Of a stretch of 64,000 bases of DNA, positions 21,294 to 32,929 are shown in pieces. The notes under the pieces were generated by a model. It was not told the DNA's origin, ran no database searches, and was given only the letters and a program-made list of their open reading frames with translations. The translations under genes and the position numbers were made by a program. The first letter of the stretch is position 1, and each line of letters starts with the position of its first letter. The DNA comes from Sphagnum compactum (taxonomy: Eukaryota > Bryophyta > Sphagnopsida > Sphagnales): positions 14,938,875-15,002,874 of the forward strand of contig OZ234495.1 of NCBI GenBank assembly GCA_965153455.1. Reading direction: 5' to 3'.

Positions 21294-21804
21294 GGTGAAA
21301 GATCACCCCCATGAGGAAAATGTTTCACATGTTCACATGACCGGGAAGACAGTAATGGTGCACATCTGTAAAAAAAATTAGACACAAAAAGAATGGTTCA
21401 TTTGGTTCGCATCACCACATTTGGCTTGCATGTAACATGATCATCTGTATACACTCCTAAGAGATCCATGGCTAAGTAATTGTCTACCTGACTTTTCAGG
21501 ACTTGGCCGCTTGTGGTCATACCTACAAATGACATCAGTCATCCAGGATGTAAACACAAAATATACAGGGATTACCAACAACTCAGCTTCAGTGGCAAGC
21601 ATTTTAGGCTTTAGCACCATTCCCTCAATCACTATACCTTGTGTGCTTCCACCATTGCTCACATTTGTCTGGCTGGCTAATGAATGCACAACCATGGGAG
21701 ACAGCATAAGACACTGAAACATCAGATGCTAAGATCACCCTTTGACTGGCTGAGATGAACCTGAACTTTCCTTGGTGATTCATCAGCTGGTCGAAGCACT
21801 TGGT

Positions 21805-22638
21805 TCAGCTAGCAACACCTCGAAGCATGGATTGAGTGATTGGTAGGTCTGATGGGTGGAACTGGAGGTCAGTGCTCATCTTCTCCAAAGCATATGTGGA
21901 ATAGATTTGTTCCTCTGCCGGTGATTTTGAGCTTACAGCCTGTTGCAAGTGCCTTTCTGTCATCATTGTTGTCTCAATAGCATTCTGACTCATCTCACCA
22001 CCCATCATTTCATATTCTGTGCACAAGAACATGAGAGTTTTGTGTCAGCAAAGCAGATCTGTTTCAATCTCAATCACTCTTCTGCACATTGAGCAATGAG
22101 GAATTGTTCTGGGGCCCAATACTTCTTTTAGGGGCTACATAAGAGGTAGTTATCAAGGCCTGTGGTAATGGGCATGAAAATCAAAGCAAACTTCTGGTTG
22201 GTAATGGCATGACAATAGAGGATACTTCTAGTTTTGTTTCTTTTGATAAACAGGCCCTCAACAAAACCTGGAAGGAATCCTGACCTATAACAACTAAGGC
22301 TTCCAGAAAACCTGGACCATAGCCAAATCTGAAGGACTGTGTAATACCATTCCAGTGTCAAAAATGGAAGTATGGGAAATGCAAAGTTGCAGTCTTCTAA
22401 TGTGACTCACTTCTTCAGCAAACTCACCACGGAACTGAGCAGAAGAACAAATGTAGAGAATCAGAAGGCATGCCAGTAGGGCTACTGGAACCAAATGCAC
22501 AGCCTGCTCCATGTTGCACATCCGCCAACCCTTGTCTCCTTTCTCAGCTCTCAAACAGCTTTCATTCCGGGTAGTGCTCACCATCTGCACTGTCTTATTT
22601 CTGCTGGGAGGTCTTGGAGGCTTGAGGGCAGAAGGCAT
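21805..22638 (-). CDS. Small single-pass membrane protein, function unknown
   Basis: Two coding exons are proposed: 22,638-22,428 and 22,016-21,805, ending in TGA. The donor is CCGTG/GTGAGT and the acceptor is GCACAG/AATATG; phases agree (1 and 1) and the joined frame is 141 codons. The start at 22,638 is the first ATG in frame; an alternative is 22,584. The amino-terminal half is basic with a PPRPPSR stretch. Then comes one hydrophobic helix, LVPVALLACLLILYICSS (about residues 47-64). The rest is polar, with MMTERHLQQAVSSKSPAEEQ, and probably soluble. I do not recognise the family; it resembles the many small plant proteins with one membrane anchor. No neighbour suggests a role. Confidence 0.5.
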
Positions 22639-22689
22639 TATTACACCCCAGCTAGCTAGAAAAAATAAAAGCCGACTCTGCAGCAATTG

Positions 22690-23950
22690 AAAGTAGGCTT
22701 CACCCCGGTTAGGCTGACTGGTATTTGTTTCACGTCAAGTGTTCGATTTAGAAGCAACAATCTTCCAAGACCCTGCAGATCATCGAAAAAGATGATAAAA
22801 GAAAAGTGATAAATAAAAAGGCGTGCAACAGTGCAATAGACGGCTACAAGCCATGATTCAGAACAGAAGGCGATCCTCTTTTCTGGTACCTGATGAGGAC
22901 TCCCTTGAGGACAAACTACCTCAAGGGAGAATTTTGTGTTGATCCATCTGCTTTCGATGCTGTTGTTTTTCGAGACAATTTATTTCCTACCGATGATGAT
23001 GCAACTGCGTCAGGAGGAAAAGTGGAGAAGACCACAAGAATTACCTCTAACAGCTTGTTTGCAGTCCTGTTCCAGCACTGGAGACCGACCATCAAATCAC
23101 TTACATCAGGACTACAGACTGTGTTCTCACTAGCCGCAGGAACACAAAGGCAATGTGAATCTCCAATCGCTTACTTTGAAGCCCTCTCCCTATGAAATTC
23201 TAGAGTCACGCAATGGCGCCTGTTCCCCTTCCACAACACAATGTTAGTCAGAGAAACGAACTGTATCATCAACGTGCCTGCTTGACACATGACAAAATAA
23301 GCTAAGTCAATGCCGCTTGCATATCTACTAACCATCCACGAGAGCGCCAAAACTTCAACAGGATCTCGAAGGCAACCAAAACCGAGAGAAGCCAAACAAC
23401 GACCAAACAATTCGAAAAAAGGCATGCGAAAGAAGAATCGAATCAAAAGCCAAATTGACAGCTCGAAAAACAACAGCATCAAAAGAAGGAGATGCACCAA
23501 AAAGAAAGCTTGAAATGGAGGCAAAATTGGAACAGAAAAGGTAACTTACCTAGGTAGCTACGTGTTCTTCTTCCTCGCCAAAGAGTCACGGTCGACGACC
23601 CTGAAAGACTGTACAGAGAAGCTGAATTGAACAGGGAATTGGAAGCTGGCACCGATACAAATATTCAACAGAAACTTTTTATTCACAAAAGCTTAAGCAA
23701 AAGCATCATTAATGGAGTAAAACAGGGGCCGAAATCGAGAGGAGAAAAGAAATCGAACAAAAGCGAAGAAGTGTACATTGGAAGCAACAACGAGGCGAGG
23801 TCAAAGCGGATCGATTTGTGCGTTTTTTTGTGCTATGCGAGAGCAGCGTCAGCGAAAGCAGCAGCAGCAAAGACGAGACGGACAAGAAGAACAAGAAGCA
23901 ACGAGAGAGAGAGCTGGAAATGCATGCGGTGAAAGCTTGGCAGTAATTTA
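22690..23950 (-). promoter_or_regulatory. Probable 5' UTR exons and promoter of the membrane-protein gene
   Basis: This stretch is noticeably richer in GC than its flanks. On the minus strand 23,925-23,780 is CT-rich (CTCTCTCTCG, TTCTTCTTG), typical of a plant leader. A consensus donor, CCTAG/GTAAGT, lies near 23,551, and another donor-like site AGAG/GTAATT near 23,048. No long conserved coding frame is seen. I infer a spliced 5' UTR; exact exons need transcripts. Confidence 0.4.
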
Positions 23951-25032
23951 ACTTAATTACCAATCACTGCTAGGCTGCTAGCTTGCAACAGTAAAAATAA
24001 TAATAGTCTTGTAGGGTGAATTTCAAGTTACTAGCTCACTGGTTTTATTGTCAATTTTGTGTTGTATCCAAACTGGCGATTATCCGCAAGAAGATTTAGC
24101 TAAATTCGGCTACAACATAAATATGAAACTAAAACTTTTAAAACCATAATTCTCTATTTTTGGCTACCCTACTTGAACCCATGTACAGAAATCTATAAAT
24201 CGCCATGGGTTCAATCAAGTACGTAGCCAAAAATCAGTAAGCTAGGAGGCTACTAGATACCTACGACTAGGCTGGTACTGCTAGGCTTCCTTCCACACTG
24301 ACTATTGTGAATTCCCAGGCCTAGTTGTTCCCATTCCACGTGCCAGTGTCGCCGTTCACACGTGTGTGGGTTTTGATCCGTTGCTGCTGTTGGCGATATG
24401 GCGAGGAACCGGGTACAACAGTTTAGCCGAAGCGGGTTTCGGCCTATCCGTCCTTCTGTCGCCAAAGTGGGCCAAAATCGTGCTACGTTCGAGACTTCCC
24501 CATTTTTCAATAAATGTTTTTTTTTGGGGGTGGCCCAAGAATCTTACTTTTAAGGCAGATAGGGTACCCTATAGCTAGCAAGAAGGATATAATAACAAAC
24601 CCTAATTTCCGGTTTGTGCGTGACAACACATTGAGGAAATATTGTAAAAATATCTTTTTATAATTTTAGTGCAAGAGCCTTTCAGTTAGAGTTGTCCATC
24701 TTATTAGATTATAATAATATTAATTAATTATAATTAATTAATAAATAAATTATTTTGTACTCCAAACTTGTGAGTATGTGACATGACATATTTAACATAT
24801 ATGATCTTTTTTTTTAAAACCCTTACAACTAATATAATTGAATGACTCTAGCATAACTAAATTTAGTTCAACTGGATATTTATTTAACAGGACCTATTGG
24901 ATTAAATAGGCCCACAATCATTTGCAAGTTAACCCATTAGTCCTAACTAGTAATTTATATTGGCTTCACAATTCAAACTTGAAATCATCAAACAAAGGGT
25001 CTTGTTCAATGTAATTCTGACTACCAATAAAT
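23951..25032. other. Intergenic stretch with one small repeat
   Basis: 24,063-24,168 is copy 2 of the GATTTAGCCAAA / TTTTTGGCTACC element (see 20,591). The remainder, including a GC-richer patch at 24,270-24,480, shows no recognisable gene. Confidence 0.45.
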
Positions 25033-25346
25033 GTTGGCCCACTTTACATTAGGAGTCAGGAGGGCTCAAAAAACTTGGGGCCAATTTTGAGCATTTTTTT
25101 GGCTTGTTGTTTGGCCCCAAGTTCCTAATAAATGCTAGAACATTTGACATCAGGATATTAATAATTTTGCTGGAACATTGGCCCCCAAGGGTTGCAAATT
25201 GGCTTCCCAAATTGGATGGTATCCTTTTTTCAGCCTTGGGGCCAATACAAGGCCATAAATTTCAGCATTTATTAGTAACTTGGGGCAGATTGAAAAGATT
25301 TTTTCTATTTAGCCTTCACTCCGAGTGTAAAGCCCTTGGGGCTAAC
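25033..25346. mobile_element. Foldback element with GTTGGCCC...GGGGCTAAC ends
   Basis: The left end (GGCCCACTTTACATTAGGAG) is an imperfect reverse complement of the right end (CTCCGAGTGTAAAGCCC). A second, inner pair is stronger: 25,111-25,137 (GGCCCCAAGTTCCTAATAAATG) against 25,263-25,288 (CATTTATTAGTAACTTGGGGC). The whole 314 bp could fold on itself. No transposase and no clear target duplication. MITE or foldback element. Confidence 0.6.
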
Positions 25347-26402
25347 TTGTTTAAGTATTATTGGCCTTTGATAATAATTATTCATACCTCTGCCTTTTTG
25401 GCTAAAAAGTTATGAGAAGAGCAAATTTAATGGTTTTTTCTTAGAAATGTTCAATCAATTTGAGAGTTCAACAACTCCAACAATCAAGAGTCTTCACCAT
25501 GGCTTGGGTTCTACCTTAGAAAAAACTCTTTGCATACTATATGCTTGTTTGGGTTTTGGGAAGGATTATATTATTATTTATGAAAGGGTGGCTGTATTCC
25601 ACCTATGGTTTTTGCCTTTTGTTAATCCAAAGACCCATGTAGAGACCCAGGTAGAAAGCCCAAGTGGTCTTTAGTAAACCGCTCAACACAGATAAAAACC
25701 TCAAAAAAAATTAGATTGTTTCTAAATATCCTTAGGTCAAAACAGGGTCTTGAAGTCCAAATTTAATATTTTCTAGTTTAAATTGTCTAGTATTTCACAT
25801 TTATGACTAGAGATGGGGAGACAACATACCAGTCTATTTTTTCATTGGTAAAATTTTGCCAAAGAGAGAAACTCAAAAATTCATAAATAATTTGATTTTG
25901 GAAGTTTTCAATTATCATAAGTGAGGAAAAGAATTTGTAAAAATAGCCAGATTTTATCATATTTGATTTTCACTATGTAGTCAAAAAAGTAGAAGGATGA
26001 GAAAAGATTTGTACTTCAAATCCAACTCGTAGCCATATTTGCCTAAATCTTCATTAGGATGATAGCCATTTTTTCTATTTCTTGGAATGGATGATGGCCA
26101 ACTTGGCTACAAACAAAAATTCCTTAAAAAACCATGTGACATACATACTATTTTGTGTGTGGTAGACATTGGCACAGGTGTGGGTGATATAGTTCAAGCC
26201 TCGAATTCTATGTAACTGAGTTTGGACTTTTAAATTTTCACAAAAGTGTCAATAAAGAATTATGATTGCCTTCAATTGGCTAGCTACAATGATTGGTTCA
26301 TGTGGGGGCACTTGACTAGTTATTCACTCTAAATTGTTGAGTAGTCTTCCCTATATCATGTTTATGAATGGAGATAGGAAAATACAAGCATTGTGCATGT
26401 AA
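25347..26402. other. Intergenic stretch with inverted copy 3 of the GTAGCC element
   Basis: 25,973-26,112 read in reverse gives GGCCATCATCC, AAGATTTAGGCAAATATGGC, GTACAAATCTTT and CATCCTTCTA in the same order as 20,591-20,726. Otherwise no gene is recognised. Confidence 0.5.
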
Positions 26403-26819
26403 GTGTATATAGCCATATATATGGCACGTATAATCCACGTAGGTGTATATCATTTACACTTACATGGATTTTTTTACACTTACACACGAGCGGTGTAAAA
26501 AAAATTGAAATGCACTTACACAACCTCGTGTAAATTAATAGGGCCATGTAAGTGTCAAGTAAAAAAAAAAAGGTTTCAAGGGCATGGAGTGTGGTTGCAG
26601 GTTGCAATTGCTCTTGCTGAGCTTCCTTTTGTGCCATCACCATGAGCTTTGCAATGTATCACTAGGAGCTTTGTTCAAGCTACCTCAACATCGTTCAAGT
26701 TACTTCACATGTGAGCCCTTAGCATTGAACCCCCTTGTATGAACTTTTTTTTCTTTTGCTTCAGAAGAAGACAAAGAAGAGAGAAGACCTCTTCTCGTTG
26801 AAAGTTCTTCTCCCCTCTT

Positions 26820-27830
26820 CCCCTTGTTTGGTTTTGCTCCTATGTGTTGTCTTGTGTAGGTTCTCATCTAGAATTCTTGCTTTCCCCCTTGTGTGGTTTT
26901 ATTCTTATGCATTCTCTTGTGCAGGTTGGTGGAGTGTGAACACAAGGTGGAATGCATCGACAAGCTCCACTAACCTCGCCATTGCCTTTGGAGGTGAGTA
27001 GGACTTGCCCACCCCCTGCCTTTGGTTTGTTTGTTTCTGGTCTTGCATTTTCATGGGCAGTGTTTGTTTGTGGAATTGGTTTGTAGTTTGTAAATTTTTG
27101 CTTGTGTTGCAAGTTGCAAGAGCGTGAAACTTGGAGCACATTGTTGAACTCCACCAACCCTGGTGCATGTTGATCTAGAGGTGAGTAAGACCTACCGATC
27201 CCCCCTTGGTTTATTTGCCTCTATGTTTACATTTTTGTGGGTGGCCATTTTTTGTGGAGCTAATTTATAGTTTGTACTTTGTATTTTATTTGCATTGCAA
27301 ATTTCACGCCCCCTTGGTGTGGTCTTGTTCCTAGGCGTTGTTTTATGCAAGTTGAAAGAGTGCAACTTAGAACACATCAATGAGCTCCACCAACCTCGTG
27401 TGTCCCTTCTAAAGGTGAGCAAGACATGCCCACCCCCATTGCCCTTGGGTACTTCATTTGTGTTTGCACTTGTTTCATTTGTATTACAAGCTACAACCTG
27501 CCCCCCCTCCCCCTTTGTGCGATCTTGTTCCTATGTGTTGGCTTGTGCAAGTTGTAGGAACGTGAAGAAGGTTGCATGAAACGTCCACCTCACGGTCACT
27601 CATCTGGAGATGAACAAGACCTACCCACCCCCCTCTTTTGGTCTTGTTGTTCATGCTACATAGTGTTCGCCATTGCTATAAGTTGTAGTTCCTCCCCTTG
27701 TCTTTTGTGTGTAGGTCGTTAGAGTGCATAGAATGGGAAGATGGTCGTGGGTGGTTGCAAATCAACACTAACTGGAGGTGAGTAGACCTTCCCACTCTTA
27801 GCCCCCTTGGTTTTGCTCTTGTGCGTTGTC
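26820..27830 (+). repeat. Five diverged exon-like tandem units, about 170-235 bp
   Basis: Each unit has a CCCCTTGTGTGGTTTTG-like start, a TCTTGTGCAGGTTG-like block, then a purine-richer part, and ends GGAGGTGAGTA followed by GAC(C/T)T(A/G)CCCACCCCC. The GTGAG sites fall at about 26,994, 27,181, 27,414, 27,609 (as ATGAAC) and 27,781. The arrangement imitates acceptor-exon-donor repeated several times. No common reading frame across units was found. Confidence 0.6.
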
Positions 27831-28199
27831 TCTTGTGTTGATGATGTTGTTCTTGTGCAACTAGTGGTTGTTGTACCCTAGTTATGGTCTTGCTCCCCCC
27901 TCCCTATTTCATGTGTGTAGGGTGTAACAATTAAAATTCAAGGTTAAAGTAGCAACAATAAATCAAGTTGTGACAAAAAGGTAACAATAGTAAACGAAAT
28001 AATGGTAGTGAGCAATAAAAATAACAAATCAAATTGTGGTAGCAAGGTAACATCAGCAATTAATCAAATTGTGACAACCTCAAAATTTTCCAAGTAAACT
28101 CTTTCAATTTTATTTTCATAATTGCATTTATGTTGCCACGAAATTAATCATAATTTGAATCATAATCAGAATTTGAATCGATTTTTTTGATCTATTTTA

Positions 28200-30860
28200 G
28201 GGTATGGTAGGACAACAAGAAAATAATGCAGGGTTGGACATGGTTTTAAACTCACTGCCTAATTAAACAAATCATCTGCAAGCATCCTTAGCTGATGAGA
28301 ACACTATTATTACTCCACTTAAGGGGACAACCTCTTCATCTACAAGTGTTTGTATGAACACTTCGGATTCAGTCGATAGAAAAAGAAATATAGCAAAAAC
28401 TTTACAAACTCTACATAAACAACTTGATATTTAAACAACCAAAATTTGGGCTAGTTATAGTTGCAAATATATTCCATGGGCCTTTATTGTTTTAAACAAT
28501 GGAAATCTTCCCAATTCTGAACAAGTTCAACAATTGAGGTGTAGCATTTGTTTTCCCCATGTTGTTCTCGTGTTTTTGATTGGGAAGAAAACAAAGGGGA
28601 AACAAGGCATTATTGCATACAACACCCTCTTTGGGATAAGTGTTATGAAAGACATGTTGAATTTTAACATCTTGAGTTCTTGACTACCTTTGTTGAAAAA
28701 GTTGTTCTTATAGACAATATTTCCGAGTCACAAACAACGGCTACCAATGCCAATGAGGGCTGTAGGGTTATGTAGCTAACCAAAAGATGTTCTAAAGTAG
28801 CTCCATGTGCAATTTTAACATTTTTCAGGAACAAGACTCCTTACAAGAAATTGGATGAAACTCAAAAATTATTTTTGGAAAATTTAGTCAAAAGGGTTCT
28901 TTCCATTGAGCACATGTGAAAATATTTGGACGCAAAAGTTGGCATTGAGGATGGATCCGAAACTTGTTTTCCCATCTCAAAAGACATTGTTTGAAAAGAT
29001 TGTTCCATCTATGGTTACACGTTGTGTAGATTTATATGTCCAACTTCAACTTGATGCTATAGTTATAATCACAGCTACTTTTGATTTGTGGATGCGTAAA
29101 GGCCAACAAGAAATTTTTTCTTTTGTTATTAATTTTTATCAACTAAATGGAAGCCTCATCGTGTCACTATTGGCCTTTTTGAGGCCAATGACACTATGGG
29201 CGTGGGGTTGGCAAGACAATTGAAGGCAATGTTGGCGAAATTTGGGTTCACATCTAAGGTGTTGTGAGGAAGGCACTAACTTGTCAAGCATGACCACTAC
29301 CCTAAAGTTGGTGATTTCATGTTAAGCCTTAAATTTGCTTCAACCCTTTGATGAAACATGTTTTAGACATGCTATGAACAAGGTTGCTAATATGCAACCA
29401 ATGACAATAAGATTTCCAAGGACTTGGCACTAATTAGTGTGAAGTCTACACAATCATCTTTCTAATCATGCATCACTTGGCCAAAGAAATAAGGTATGTT
29501 AACAATTTAAACCTTTTTGCAATTCAAGCAATTTTCGGTTGTGAAAAGTACAATAAAATTGATTTCCTTTGGTCATTGTGCATTATAGGCAAAGGAGCAA
29601 AAAATGGAGGTGAGCATGCATTGAATTCGGTTTGCTTGAATGCAAACTAACAACTTCGATGAAAATTTGGTTGGCATCAAAAGTTGCCATGTTTCAGCAA
29701 TGCTTGGCCTATAGGGAGGCAATTATCATGGGTTATGATCGTTAGATAAAAGCTTTAGCTAAAAAGATCCCTTTAGCACAAACTTGGGCAATTGCCAATG
29801 CAATTTGTGATATTCTTTCTCATGTTGTGACTACATGTGTAGTTAATCAACGTTGTGGGTATTGGTTATTGTCAGATGCCTTAGCTTTTGCAATTAAATT
29901 ATATGTGAAACTATCTAAGGAGAGATTGGAGTTACAAACAGAAATTGATGCCATTGAAAAAATGGACATGTGCATGAAGGTGAAGCAATTGGGTGCCAAC
30001 GTGCAAGGGCAAGTAATTACTATTCTAAAGCCCTTCCTTGATTTCATGTTTTCTTTCAAACCCACTAAAGCTCACAACATGGTTACCCTTATGTTGGATC
30101 CTTGATTTACGGGATTTGACGGGATTTGAGTTTAGTGGTAGATGATGTTGGCCACTCTTCTTCAATTAAAATTACTAATGCATATGACAAAGAGTTTCTC
30201 CTTCCTACCTTGAAGACTTTGTACTAGAAATACCATGGATGGTTCAATACTTCTTCCATTGTTGTGCAAGAACCTATGTGCAATCTTAATGTAATTTTTG
30301 GAGTGGGATTATTTGAAGAGAAGATTTGTTTTGAACAAGTAAATCTTACTTCTTTTATTTCTTTGGAAACACTTTGAATTCATTTGTTCTTGTATGCACA
30401 CTTGAAGCTAACTTTGTTACAACTTATTTGTGTGAATTTAGGTTTAGTGAGAGTTGTCTTGTTTTCAAACATTTGAGGTGCCTTTGGAAGAGGTGGAAGA
30501 CCCTCTTCTTTGGTGGTCAAAACATGAAGAACAATTTTCGACATTTTCTAACTTAACTAAAGTGATTCTAGGCATACCAAGTAACCAAATTGAGATAGAA
30601 AGAGTATTTTCAATTGCACGTATTCTCATAGGTCTTTGTTGTTGTCACCGTGGTTCAAAGAACCTAGATCTTTTGGTTCTTTTGATCAAGAACTGGCCTA
30701 ATGATCCCACAGTTTGATTTGAAGCTAAAGGGGGACCACTAAAAGGTGTGGATGAATTTGGTGACGTCAAGGAGGAAATATTAGATTTGCTAGATATTGA
30801 ATTTCTTAATGAAGTTGAAGGCTATGTGGAAGAATGTGTTCATAATTGGGAGATATTTCC
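28200..30860 (+). pseudogene. hAT transposase, degenerate
   Basis: Recognisable pieces occur in family order. About 28,480-28,640 reads as a zinc-finger-like amino-terminal region. About 28,906-29,260 holds TFDLWMRKGQQEIFSF and then, one frame over, GVGLARQLKAMLAKFGF, typical of the hAT central region. About 30,480-30,717 holds the carboxy-terminal dimerisation block, with LLWWSKHEEQF, IPSNQIEIERVFSIA and NLDLLVLLIKNWPNDP. Frame changes and stops between these blocks show that it is not functional. Genes of this type can be domesticated, but the broken frame argues against it. Confidence 0.8.
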
Positions 30861-31306
30861 ATGATTTGTGATAGTGTTTAGTTCATTTCACACATGGAAC
30901 TTTCTTAGTTGTGATTAAGCTCTTAACCCTTGTTATGACTTATGACTTCTATGGAGGCATCAAGTTTAGGATCACATTGGACATTGGACACTTGTTGAAT
31001 TTTGTCAAAATTTGCATGATTTGGCATCTTCTTTACATGAGATTCTAATTTTTTTGTTCATTTCTTCATTTTTGGGGTTTTTTTTTCCATATTCTGGTTT
31101 TTTTGGCTCGCTGATTTGTTGATTTTGTTTTTTGGTTTTACATGTCATTACACTTACACTATTTTTACATGGCCTAAAATTGTTTACACAGTCATACACT
31201 TACATGTTTCAAGTTTGTTGATTACACTTACATTTATTTGGCATGTAAATTTTTTTTTGAAAAAACTTACAATTACACGTAGTGTAAGTCCTAACCTATA
31301 TACACT

Positions 31307-32929
31307 CAGAACACTGGTTCTCACTTTTTTTTTGAGAACCATCAATTTCTGATTTTTTATGCCTCTATGTGAGAACCAGGTCAATTCTTGATTTTAAAAA
31401 AAAAATAGTGTTAAAGAGAACTGACTTGATCCTCAATATTTTAAAATATATATTATAATCCAGTTTTCAAGGTACTTATTCTCACTGATTTACTCACAAA
31501 TCTGGTTTTCAACTTTTTTTAAATCATAAAAATAAAAAATAAAAAATCCTAGCTACTAAAGTTTTCCATAAAGTGACTTTGCTTTGACCCCGCTTGGGAC
31601 CCTTCTTTCATCCTCAACACTAATTATTAAATTTTAGTGTTTCAGTGTTGTGAGAACTCTCGATTATTAAATTTTTCATTAATTAAAATCAGTTTTAATA
31701 ATTAAATATTTAATAATTTAATTACTTAATCCAAGGAAAAAAGCAACACCATGTGAGAAGAAACAGGAAAAGAATAAGAGCAATGGGGAAAAGACTAATA
31801 ATAATAAAGAGAAGAGTAATAGCAATAAAGAGAGGAAAATAATAATGGAAGAAGAGTAATAGAAGTAAGAGGAAAAAAGTAGTAGCAAGAGGAGAAGAAT
31901 AGCAGCCCAAGTGAGAAGAAGAACAAGAGGAGATGCATCTTCATAAATGCTATGAGATGCATAGCTCTGAGATGCTGAACTTTTGAAATCAAAAGGTGTG
32001 ATGGTATGTGATTATATGAATTGCAACACTCTAAGGTGAATGACTTCACATAAAATCAATGGTGTTGTGAGATGCAAGGCTTTGCAATATCAAATTCAAA
32101 AATTGAAGGTGCTACAAAATACATAGCTTTGAGGTGGGAAGTTTTGAGATGCAAAGCTAGTAAACCTTAAATGACAAACTTCAAAAAATAGAAGTCTATG
32201 AAATGCACAACTTTTAGGTGACTAGTTGGAAAAAATTGAAGGTGATGTAGAACATGATTGGTTATTCATAGAAACTATTTTTTATTCCACAATTTATAAG
32301 TTGGAATAATTTTTAAAAAAATCTTATGACTCAAAAATAAATTTCATTGCACTACTATGATGGTGTTTATGTTATAATTTTTTTTTATTAAAATGTCATC
32401 TTCAAATATTTTCAAGTCCTTTTAGAAGTCCTTTAAGGAATCAAATTACTAGGTACATTGCTTTAAAATTAATTTTGAAATTTTCACAATTCATTAAATT
32501 GATTTCAAACTTATCCATATCAATTTTTTTTTTCAATTTTCTCATTAAGGTGGATTGACAATCACCCACAAGAGGAATGAGCCAAATTTGGCTAGAGCTA
32601 AGTTAGCAAAGTAAAAAAATTTAAGGATCCCACAAGTTTTTCTAGTGATCTCTAGGAACTCATTGTCTAAATATGACAAATTCTGAAATATTTTCCTCAA
32701 AATATGGCAACTTTTGCACAATTTGCACCCTTTATTATACACTTCAAGCAAATTTTCTTCCTTGCAATATATGCAATTACATCAAAAAGATTGTTGTGAT
32801 GTTGGTCGTTTAAATCAGACTTGTATTTTTATTAAATGAGAAAGTATTTATTATGGTCAGCGCAGTGAAATTTGTGAAATTAATTATGAGTTTATGAGTG
32901 CGCTTGAATACATAGACCAACTATTGAGT
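31307..32929. other. Intergenic, with a purine-rich low-complexity patch
   Basis: 31,740-31,930 is dominated by AAGAGAAGAGTAATAG-type purine repeats. 32,545-32,620 is a partial copy of the GAGCCAAATTTGGCTA element. No gene seen. Confidence 0.5.

Larger units (their letters stand above)
26403..31306 (+). mobile_element. hAT-type DNA transposon remnant (proposed extent)
   Basis: A decayed hAT transposase lies at about 28,200-30,860 (separate entry). Both sides carry clusters of ACACTTACA/TGTAAGTGT words, at about 26,395-26,560 and 31,145-31,290, in the pattern expected of subterminal repeats. A GTGTATATAG near 26,403 is matched by CTATATACAC near 31,297-31,306. I propose these as the ends, giving about 4.9 kb. 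No convincing 8-bp target duplication was found, so the limits are inference. Confidence 0.45.

Noticed and set aside
22893-23195. A 100-codon plus-strand frame
   Set aside because: It lies antisense within the probable leader of the membrane-protein gene and matches no family; GC-rich composition can keep it open by chance.
31722-32049. Leucine/phenylalanine-rich minus-strand frames resembling membrane proteins
   Set aside because: They are translations of the complement of a purine-rich low-complexity tract.
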